From Liolophura sinensis (Eukaryota > Mollusca > Polyplacophora > Chitonida > Chitonidae), in the NCBI RefSeq assembly GCF_032854445.1, contig NC_088295.1, positions 30,374,470 through 30,438,469 on the forward strand: a DNA stretch of 64,000 nucleotides, written 5' to 3'. Below, in pieces: positions 15,101 to 27,100 of this stretch. Within the stretch, counting starts at the first letter, position 1, and each line of letters opens with the position of its first letter. Below the pieces are notes generated by a model, which was given only the letters and a program-made list of their open reading frames with translations, was not told where the DNA came from and did not search any database. The position numbers and the translations under genes are program-made.

Positions 15101-18100
15101 CACACAGCACTACGGCCTTGTAACGACCAGTACTGTATGTATTAAGTCACTGTGGAAATCAAGCGCACTTAGTGTTACATGTACATGCGCTTTGTGAAAT
15201 GGGCCCCATGTGTCTTCCACCAGTGTAGTAAAGTTATCTCCCTTTCACTCTCTGCTGTAGTCCTACATTTATTTGAAAGCTGCATGTACATGTAGATGTT
15301 GGTATGAGCTAAATTACTCCTGTCATGTTATCCGTATTTTTATCAAAATAGACCAGATTATTTATTTGTTTATTTGATTGGTGTTTTATGCTGTACTCAA
15401 GAATATTTCACTTATACGACGGCGGCCAGCATTATGGTGGGAGGAAACCGGGTAGAGCCCGGGGGAAGCCCACAGCCATTTGCAGGTTGCTGGCAGACCT
15501 TCCCACGTACGGCCTGAGAGGAAGCCAGCATGAGCTGGACTTGAATTCACAGCGACCGCATTGGTGAGAGACTCCTGGGTCATTGCGCTGCGCTAGTGCG
15601 CTAACTGACTGAGCCACGGAGGCCCCCTAGACCCGATTAGACTTTGTGGAAAAAGGGAGAGAATGTTCTGTCAACCGATCCCATTTTTCAGATCACTTAA
15701 ATATTAATAACTGTTTTTGTCGTGACTACATGAAAAATAAAAATTGATTACATGGTTGAGTCGAACACAGTTTTAATAGAATTTCAGTATGAAATTTTCC
15801 ATGTTTAAAGGGGAAAAAAAGAAGACACAAATATTGAATCTCAGATGCCTTGCACTTTTTTCAGTGTGTGACAGCTTTCACTGGGGTGATGGATGTGAGA
15901 CACTGTGTAACTGTGGACAGGGAAGCTCACACTGTAACCACACCCACGGGTGTGTCTGTAAATCTGGGTGGACAGGTACCCTATGTGACACAGACATCCT
16001 AGAGTGTGAGTCACAAGGAACCTGTCCCCAGGGGGAGACCTGCGTGGAACTTCTGGGTAGTTACAAGTGTGCATGTCCTCCAAATTACAAGAGAGAAAAC
16101 ACCAGCTGTGTAGGTAAGATCACCTGAAGTTAATATTTATCAATTATTTCAATGACTTTCCTGTGCATAAGTAATTGATGTGCCGACGCATTCAGAGGCT
16201 GTTCCTTGTTCAGTAGTGTTTCGATGTATAATCATAGAACCTAGTCATAACAAGGTTATATGAAGATTGGTCAATGTTACATCAGCAGGCACAGTATATG
16301 TTTTTCCAACGCTCTGTGACATGTACATGCATGTGTAATGGGAGCAGCTTTCCAGTGTTTGTACTAGCAGTAGGTAGTGGGAATTTCAATTTAGCTCAGT
16401 TGGCAGAGCGCTTTACTTCGACTACTGAGACCCAAGTTTGAATTCTTATTTGATCCGCGTAGTGAAATCCTACATCCACTACACAGGGGCCGTGAACAAA
16501 CAGGTTTCAAGAAGTAGGGGGTTCTGGGCATATGAACATGCCTTGGGAGATAGGAAGGATATGAGTGGGGAGGAGTGTAACGAGAAAGCTTTCCAGTGCC
16601 TATACTAGCTGGGGCTGGTAGGAATTTCCTTTCAGCTCAGTTGATAGAGCGCTGGACTTCGGCTGCTGAGATTTGAGTTTGAATCCTGGTATGACCATCT
16701 AGAGTGAAATCCTTCAACAATTACACATGTACTTTGAAAATTTCTTTATTCCGACAACTGTCATTTCTATTATTCTTCATGTCAAGAAAAGTATTTATTT
16801 TGGTCTGTAAACATGTATCACGTACTTGTAACTTTGCTGTTGACCTTTGTTTTACTGTTGTAGATATAGATGAATGTACTGACAACAGCCACGACTGTGT
16901 GCAGAATTGCATCAATACAATGGGAGGATTTACCTGCTCTTGTTTCCCTGGATACAGAAATGTGTACAATAATGGATCAGTCTGTCAAGGTATTTATTGT
17001 TCTGTCAATGAAAATTAATTGTAATCCATTCTGAAATCATAGATTTCTTCATTATTCCTGGATAAAATCAGAAATTTACATGATTGTACATTTTGTAGAT
17101 CTGAAACTGATTTATATCAGTGTAGTTGAATTAATTTATTAGTATGTAATAAACATTTTTGTGATGTTTGTTTGTTCCGCAGAAATCAATGAGTGCATGG
17201 AGGGTAATGTATGTAATCAGATCTGTACGAACATTGAAGGCGGTTATTTGTGTTCCTGTCATCAAGGCTTCACACTGGATTCTGATAACCAGAACTGTTC
17301 TCCAGGTAATCATGTGGTTATGTGTTTCCCTGTCATCAAGGCTTCACACTGGGTCCTGATAAGCAGAACTATTCTTCAGGTAATCATGTGGTTATGTGTT
17401 TGCCTGTCTTCAAGCCTTCACACTGGGTCCTGATAAGCAGAACTGTTCTTCAGGTAATCATGTAGGTATATGTTTCCCTGTCATCAAGGCTTCACACTGG
17501 GTGCTGATAAGCAGAACTGTTCTCCAGGTAATCATGTAGGTATGTGTATTCCTGTCATCAAGGCTTCACACTGGGTCCTGATAAGCAGAACTGTTCTTCA
17601 GGTAATCATGTGGTTATGTGTTTGCCTGTCTTCAAGCCTTCACACTGGGTCCTGATAAGCAGAACTGTTCTTCAGGTAATCATGTAGGTATATGTTTCCC
17701 TGTCATCAAGGCTTCACACTGGGTCCTGATAAGCAGAACTGTTCTTCAGGTAATCATGTAGGTATATGTTTCCCTGTCATCAAGCCTTCACACTGGGTGC
17801 TGATAAGCAGAACTGTTCTCCAGGTAATCATGTAGGTATGTGTATTCCTGTCATCAAGGCTTCACACTGGGTCCTGATAACCAGAACTGTTCTTCAGGTA
17901 ATCATGTAGGTATATGTTTCCCTGTCGTCAAGCCTTCACACTGAGTCCTGATAACCAGAACTGTTCTCCAGGTAATCATGTAGGTATGTGTATTCCTGTC
18001 ATCAAGGCTTCACACTGAGTCTTGATAACCAGAACTGTTTTTCAGGTAATCATGTAGGTATGTGTTTTGCTGTCATCAAGGCTTCACACTGGGTCCTGAT

Positions 18101-21100
18101 AATCAGAACTGTTTTCTAGGTAATCGTGTAGGTATGTGTGTTCCTGTCATAAACGCTTCACACTGAGTCCTGATAACCAGAACTGTTCTCCAGGTAATCA
18201 TGTAGGTATGTGTTTTGCTGTCATCAAGGCTTCACACTGGGTCCTGATAATCAGAACTGTTTTCTAGGTAATCGTGTAGGTATGTGTGTTCCTGTCATAA
18301 ACGCTTCACACTGAGTCCTGATAACCAGAACTGTTCTCCAGGTAATCATGTAGGTATGTGTATTCCTGTCATCAAGGCTTCACACTGAGTCTTGATAACC
18401 AGAACTGTTTTTCAGGTAATCATGTAGGTATGTGTTTTGCTGTCATCAAGGCTTCACACTGGGTCCTGATAATCAGAACTGTTTTCTAGGTAATCGTGTA
18501 GGTATGTGTGTTCCTGTCATAAACGCTTCACACTGAGTCCTGATAACCAGAACTGCTCTCCAGGTAATCATGTAGGTATGTGTTTCTCTGTCATCAAGGC
18601 TTCAGTCTGGGTCCTGATAACCAGAACTGTTCTCCAGGTAATCATGTAGATATGTGTGTTCCTGTCATCAAGGCTTCAGGCTGGATTCAGATAACCAGAA
18701 CTGATGCCCTATTCTATTTATCTCTTTGATTTGTGTTTTACACCGAATTAAAAATGTGTCACCTATATAGCCTTAGCCTTAACCGTCATTATTGTGGGAG
18801 GAAATGAGCTGGACTTGAACTCAAAAGTCACTGCATTGGTGAGATGCTCCCAAGTTATTGTGCTGCTCTATAAACATAGGGTGTGAGGAGTCAGACTTTA
18901 TTGACAAGTAAAGTGCATGTATGGTACAGTTGATGTTTCAGGCTGGTCTTCTCTACTTGCAGATGGTGGGGAGTCAGCCTGTGTAAACCACACAGAGAAC
19001 TGTGAATATGGATGTCATAAGGACGGCAACTCGCAGACTTGCTTCTGTCCAGCAGGACAAGTTCTACAGGCTGACAATGCAACATGCCAGAGTATGTATG
19101 ATTGCTCTCACTGACATATCATTATAATGCAACAAGCCTACTATAACGCTGTCTACAGCCAGAGCATTGTTAATGCCACAGCTGATGGGTCCTTAAGCCA
19201 GTAAGGCTGTTGGCTCAAACCCTGCTCTCTGTGGTTTCACTGTAAGCTCAAGTCAGGACAATTGTCAGCCAGGTGTGTGTGCCTGGGGAAGAGCAGTCCA
19301 GGCCTTGATGACAGGACTGCATGGACTGCACTCCATGCAATCTGATTTTCTCAGCCTCCAAACCTTGATGGCATGCTGTCATAAAAGTGAGATATTCTTA
19401 TGACCTGAAACTCCAGGCACATAAGTTCATTAAAATTAACTCGCTTTCTGTGGTTTACCCTTGTTTCCTAGTATATACAACTGACAACCAAAATACACTG
19501 TACGTGAAGTATTCTTGAGTGGTATATTAAACCCTGAGTCAAATAAATAAAAATATGAATGACGATGCATGCCAGTTACAGTAGGTTGCCTGTTTGAACT
19601 CCCACCGGTTTTGCTGCTGACTTTGTCTGGATGTCTGTCATAAACCTGATATAATATAGATGGTGTTAGCCACCTAAATGTCACTATATCCATATCTTCC
19701 TGGAAGTTATGAAACTTTCCTACCTAGATAATGAGCAAAGCGTGATGATCATCATTGCATGGCAGAATGAATAAATGTGTGTAATACATAGTTTTCATTT
19801 GTCTGTGAAGCTCACTCTTCAAACTAATCAACATGCCTTCTTCAGGCTGTTCCAGTGACTTAGTATTGGATCTGTTTTGTTACAATACATGCATGTTCAG
19901 GAAAACACTGTTCTGATATGACTAAAATATTGTTGAGAACAATGTTCAACCCAAATCAGACAAACAAACCAATGTAGATAATGTGTTCGGTGTAAACTAT
20001 AGATCTGAGCTGGTACGGTGTGACCCTGGCTAGTAGTTACTTTACCTTCCAAATCTTCAGACATTCGATATGAAATCAGAGCAGTGGTGGTGCTGAATTT
20101 GACACTTCCTGATCAGGACAAATCTTTGAAAACAGAGATTCAAGCGAGTGTAAGTATAAGAAAATCACACTTTAATAATGAAGTGTTTTTGACTGACGTA
20201 TACTTTGTGATTCTAGACGTATTTGGTTAAAGAAAACCTTCTTAATCCATGCTTAAATCAGATATACGCATGCTGTGAATTCTCTAGCTAGATATTAAAG
20301 GTAGGCCAACTTGTATATGCAGAGAAGTTATATCAAATGGAATAGCTACATGTACGTAACTTTGTGTGGGGAATTCATGTACACATAACACTTGCCATTA
20401 CTCTTGGAGATTTAAAGTAGCTCTTTTTCATTTTTTTTTCAGCTGTACTCCAAATATGTGTTTCTGGAGAATGTCCGTGGGGTTATTGTTACTGAGCTAA
20501 GGTAGGCTACAGTAGATGTGAAAATCATTTTTATAGTAATATAAAATCCACATTTATCTGTTCCTTGTTTGTTGGTAATGAGTATGGGTTTTATTGTTAC
20601 ATGAACATGGTGACATGGTTTTTGGCTTGAGCTGTCTTTAATGTATGAAGTATGCTATTGATTTTGTGCCACAGTATCTACCATTGTTGTGTATGCATGG
20701 AGTGAAGTCCGCTATATGGGGAGCAGGCCATGTTCTAGTGATGAAAGATGCTAACCTTTCAGTCACTGGGACAAACAAGATACGGGTTCAAAACTGACGT
20801 TGGACAGAGAGTTATTTTGCAGATTCCACCGCTGTCTGCTTGTGAGGTTGTAGCTGTCAACTGTGGTTTAACCTGCTTGAAGACCACTTGTCTTCCACTA
20901 ATATGGTGTACACATCTGTTTGTCAGTAGCTTACCAAAGGCTGATTGTTCATCTTGGACATTTCAATTTTCTTCCACAAAATTCTTGAGTATGGTGTTGA
21001 AACAGCAATCAGATAAATAAATCACTCTGGTACTTGATTTATATCTCTGTGTAGAGGGTTGTCAGCCCTCCTCATTAGGCCATTAATGATGTCCCTTGAC

Positions 21101-24100
21101 TGGTTAGGTTGCCTTTTCAAGCTCCTGTTTCAACTGTTAAACTGGTTCAACCTTTTTAACAGCAAAGAGGTTTGCCATATGCCTAATAATAGATTGCAAT
21201 GGCAAATCACCAGTCAAACAAATAAGTGAAAAGTTGTTGTGACGCATAGATTAGATGCTTGTACAGATGATGATGTTGCGGGGTCATATGTTATTAATGA
21301 TACCTGAGTGTATCTAATGTCTCTAAATGGTAAAAAAAAATAAGTCAATAGGATCAATAAAAAGTAGTATTTATATATAAGTTTGTTCATTGTATACTCA
21401 TAAGTATCAGTTAAGTGCTGCTTACCACGCAATGTTTTTTTGTTTGTTTTTTTTTCTTTGGAAAATTTTTGATGAATATGTCTTTTCAGGTCTGGGTCAG
21501 TCATTGTTGACCATGTTGTCCAGTTTAATAAGGATGCTGGTTTAGAAGAAACTCAGGCGGTGGTCAGCGTGTTAAAAGCTCTACAGTTTGTTCAGGTGTT
21601 TGGACAAAAGATTCAAGTGACAGAAACTCCTGAAATCTATGCCTACAACTCCACATTTTCCTGTACGTACAATAGATGTCAAGTTTCTCTCCCTCCTCAC
21701 TGGGTCATTAATGATGTCCCTTGACTGGTTAGGTTGCCTTTTTGGGTCATGTTTCCACTATTAAACTGGTTCAACCTTTTTAACAGCAAAGAGGTTTGCC
21801 ATATGCCTAATAATAAATTGCAATGGCAAATCACCAGTCAAACAAATAAGTGAATAATTGTTTTGACGCATAGATTAGATGCTTGTACAGATGATGATGT
21901 TGCGGGTTCATATGATATAAACAAAACCTGGGTGTATTTAATGTCTCTAAATGGTCATAACAAAAAATAAGTGAAAATGATCAATAAAAATTAGTAAGTG
22001 AAGAATTAATACGTGTATCCTATATTTTCTATAGTACAATGTGTGTGTCACAACTTGTAAAGTGGTGGCACATGAAGTTGCCAGGTAAGACAAGCCAGCA
22101 TGCAGGAATTGATTGTTATTGTGGCCTCAGTATTTTATATCTCCAAATCTTATTACACAATGCTGACTACTGCTGTAAAGAAAATGTGATATTCTATGGA
22201 AAATTCTTGTTACCGGTGAGATGCATTTTTCGCACGTATAGCTCTGGCTGATTCTGTTTCTCTCGGCTTCACATCCTGGAGATTTGTTTCACACAAATTC
22301 AAATGTTTACACAACCAATAAAACGTACCTTTTTTTTGAAGATTTAAATATTCTTGAGCACAGATTACTTAAGACACCAGTAAATATGTAAATGTTTATC
22401 TTACCAGACCCTGTTACGCAGCCAATCTCGTGTGACTGGAATCCTTGCCCATTGACGATGAACTCAGTTTGTGTATCACTCGGCACTAATGTTACCTGTA
22501 CTGATAGGTATGTTGTTCACTGCAGCTACATATAACCTAGTCCTATGATTACCTGAGGACTGTATACTCACTCAGCTCTAATGTGGCCTGTACTGACAGG
22601 TATGTTGTCCACTGCAACTACATATAACCTAGTCCTATGATTACCTGAGGACTATATACTCTCTCAGCTCTAATGTGGCCTGTACTGACAGGTATGTTGT
22701 CCACTGCAACTACATATAACCTAGTCCTATGATTACCTGAGGACTATATACTCTCTCAGCTCTAATGTGACCTGTACTGACAGGTATGTTGTCCACTGCA
22801 ACTACATGTAACCTAGTCCTATGATTACCTGAGGGCTATATACTCATGCAGCTCTAATGTGGCCTGTACTGACAGGTATGTTGTCCACTGCAACTACATA
22901 TAACCTAGTCCTATGATTACCTGAGGGCTATATACTCATTCAGCTCTAATGTGGCCTGTACTGACAGGTATGTTGCCCACTGCAACTACATATAACCTAG
23001 TCCTATGATTACCTGAGGACTATATACTCATTCAGCACTAATGTTACCTGTACTGATAGGTATGTTGTTCACTGCAGCTACATATAACCTAGTCCTATGA
23101 TTACCTGAGGACTGTATACTCACTCAGCTCTAATGTGGCCTGTACTGACAGGTATGTTGTCCACTGCAACTACATATAACCTAGTCCTATGATTACCTGA
23201 GGACTATATACTCTCTCAGCTCTAATGTGGCCTGTACTGACAGGTATGTTGTCCACTGCAACTACATATAACCTAGTCCTATGATTACCTGAGGACTATA
23301 TACTCTCTCAGCTCTAATGTGACCTGTACTGACAGGTATGTTGTCCACTGCAACTACATGTAACCTAGTCCTATGATTACCTGAGGGCTATATACTCATG
23401 CAGCTCTAATGTGGCCTGTACTGACAGGTATGTTGTCCACTGCAACTACATATAACCTAGTCCTATGATTACCTGAGGGCTATATACTCATTCAGCTCCA
23501 ATGTGGCCTGTACTGACAGGTATGTTGCCCACTGCAACTACATATAACCTAGTCCTATGATTACCTGAGGACTATATACTCATTCAGCTCTAATGTGGCC
23601 TGTACTGACAGGTATGTTGTCCACTGCAACTACATATAACCTAGTCCTATGATTACCTGAGGACTATATACTCTCTCAGCTCTAATGTGGCCTGTACTGA
23701 CAGGTATGTTGTCCACTGCAACTACATATAACCTAGTCCTATGATTACCTGAGGGCTATATACTCATTCAGCTCTAATGTGGCCTGTACTGACAGGTATG
23801 TTGTCCACTGCAACTACATATAACCTAGTCCTATAAATACCTGAGGGCTATATACTCATTCAGCTCTAATGTGGCCTGTACTGACAGGTATGTTGCCCAC
23901 TGCAATTACATATAACCTAGTCCTATGATTACCTGAGGACTATATACTCTCTCAGCTCTAATGTTATCTGTACTAACAGGTATGTTGCCCACTGCAACTA
24001 CATATAACCCAGTCCTATGATTACCTGAGGACTATATACTCATTCAGCTCTAATGTTATCTGTACTAACAGGTATGTTGTCCACTGCAACTACATATAAC

Positions 24101-27100
24101 CTAGTCCTATGGTTACCTGAGGACTATATACTCATTCAGCTCTAATGTGACCTGTACTGACAGGTATGTTGTCCACTGCAACTACATATAACCTAGTCCT
24201 ATGATTACCTGAGGACTATATACTCACTCAGCTCTAATGTTATCTGTACTAACAGGTATGTTGTCCACTGCAACTACATATAACCTAGTCCTATGATTAC
24301 CTGAGGACTATATACTCACTCAGCTCTAATGTGGCCTGTACTGACAGGTATGTTGTCCACTGCAACTACATATAACCTAGTCCTATGATTACCTGAGGGC
24401 TATATACTCATGCAGCTCTAATGTGGCCTGTACTGACAGGTATGTTGCCCACTGCAACTATATATAACCTAGTCCTATGATTACCTGAGGGCTATATACT
24501 CACTCAGCTCTAATGTGGCCTGTACTGATGGTTAAGTTGTCCTACAGCTAATCTCTCCATGTGATTACTTGAGGACTCACACCAATGTGGTTGCCATGAG
24601 TTAAAGTTCAGCCATGAGATTACGGTCATACATGATAAGGCCTGCCAACAATCTGTGGATGGTCATGGGTTCCCCTGCCATCTGCCTGGTTTTCTCCCAC
24701 CATAACACTGGCTTTCATTGCCTAAGTGAAATACTCTTGAGTAAAACATCAATCAAATAAATAAATGCATAAAGGAAAATTTATTACTGTGAAAATGATT
24801 GTGACACACGTGTATGCCAGCAAGTAGCAATTATGCTTGCAAATTGTTTGCCCTTGGTTTGGTAGTAAAATGCTGGAAGAGAACGCTAAAATATGAAGGC
24901 TAGAGTGTGATAATGGTACTGAAATTATGATCCCTGGTAATGGTATTGCTGTCATGATAAATGTCACAAATTCTTACAGCCCTACTTTATTGTATTTGTG
25001 CATCATTGTATTCAAGACTGTAATTTGTTTATGATTAAAAAATGGACTACATCAGATTAGTTGGTAAATTGTTTTGACTTTAAGAGTTAATTTTCTCAGA
25101 TTCTCAGATCTTCTGAAATAAGTCACATTTATGACATTTTATTGCTGGTACATATAATATTCATTGAGATGATTATGTTTTTATATTTGGTGACTAGCTT
25201 TCTTCTTATCGTTTTTGTTAGGCTCCCAGAAACCACACAGACAGCGACAACAGCCACACCCGATTCACGTCCCTTAGGTATGGATACATGTATATTGCAT
25301 TTTTCTTGTGTGGTATTATGTGGACAATTGGAGCCCCCTAGTGCTTAGCATGATAGTGCTGGACAACAACTCATGAGCCTCTTGCTGATGCAGTGACCAA
25401 GAGCTCAAGTCCAGCTTATGTTGGCTTCCTCTCTGGTCGTAGGTGAAAAGGTCTGACAGCAACCAGCGGATGGTGATGAAGTTCCTCAAGGCTCTGCCTG
25501 GTTTTCCTCCCACCCTGATAATAGAATTTATTGACCACAAATTTGTGACTAGACTTGCACTATTGCAAAAGTTTTAGTGCTGTTCAAGTTTTTAAAGGAA
25601 GGTTTGGTAAAAACCTTTCCTGCCATTTTATGCCTGTAGACATGTAATACACCTGATGGAAAAATGATGTAACATTGTTCTAAAGTAGTGTGTCAGTTTC
25701 TCCTATATAAATGTGTCCTCCTACAGCTGTGACTGGGCATGGTTCCGCTGAGCAAATTACCCTAAATGACATCAAATTTCGCCCACAAAAGTGCTTTTTT
25801 AGAGGCCACAAAATGTCAAAAAATATTATTTTTGGTGCTGAAACTTAGAATTTTCCAGTAGAAGATCATCTGATGATCCAAGCAAACTTTAAAACTTCTT
25901 TCTAAAATCAATACAACTCTCAGACTCAGGATAAATGGGCAAGTTAGTCATGTGCAAAAGTTATGGTCATTTAGGGTAAATTCACTGTGCATGTAACTAC
26001 CCTGAAAATCTGTGTCTTTTCATATAATGTCGCCGTGATAATTACAATCAACCATGGAACTAAGCTTTGTGGCATTAAGCCATGTGAATTACCTTGTGAT
26101 CATTTATTTACTTATTTGATTGATGTTTTACGCCGTTCTCAAGAGTATTTCACTTATATAACGGCGGCCAGCATTATGGTGGGAGGAAACTGGGCAGAGC
26201 ACCTTGTGATGAATCTGTGATATAAAATGCACACTGTATACATGTACCATAGTTCTCTGTTATTTGGAACAGTATGTGTTCTAATTGAAGACCTTTTGTT
26301 TCTCATAGACTGGAGGCTGGGTTTAGCTATTGGTGTGCCAATGCTAGTATCACTGATTTTCCTGGTATTTATGATTGTGCTGTGGTGCAGAAGCAGGGAT
26401 AAAGGCGACACCCATTCACTCACTTCGACTGAACATGATCCGTGAGTTTTTCTGTAGGGTCTTTTGTCATTATCTGCATGGCTAGCATACAGTTATTAAT
26501 CAGATTCCTCCAAGGAATTCATGGCCTGTAAAGTTTCAAATGAAACTTCAACTATAATTCAGCACTGAATGATACTAATAAAACTCTTGGTATTGAAAAA
26601 ATACACATTTAATTACTGTTATGAATTTACTTTGGAGTCCCAAGTTATTCTTGTGTAAAAAGCAGTCTTTAATATCCATGTAAAGCATGTGAGTAGCTCA
26701 TACACAAGGTCACAGAGAACCGACCTTTGGTTGCTTTTGCATTGCCATAAGATCAAATTCACCTTAAGACAACATACATGTTCATGTGCTTTTCTACTAA
26801 GGTGCCGTAGTGGTCTAATTAAGAACAATTAAACGAACATATTTTGATGAATATCTCAAGCCCTTCATAAGCGAGGTTGGATATGCTGGTCACATCACTC
26901 AAAATTCATAATATATAAATCAGTTTATTTATGCTGTGCACATTGTTCTGCTGTTTTATATACTATAATTTCTGGTTATTATCATTCATACTTCACTGAA
27001 TATCGTCCAATGTTGTTCATTTCCCTATATCTTCCCATGTTTTCTTTCACCACATCGCCTGCTTGCTGCCTCATCATCAGTGAAGTGCCCAGACACCTGC

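Noticed and set aside
16386..16700. Two functional tRNA genes
   Set aside because: A and B box-like motifs are present, but arms do not pair convincingly and the copies are embedded in a 241-bp duplicated repeat, so they are SINE heads.
17305..18690. Extra EGF exons within the 74-bp array
   Set aside because: Each unit repeats only the last part of an EGF exon, without its own acceptor context or an open frame through successive units.
22478..24535. CRISPR-like array of regular repeats
   Set aside because: Units are contiguous 92-bp tandem copies without unique spacers, in an animal intron.
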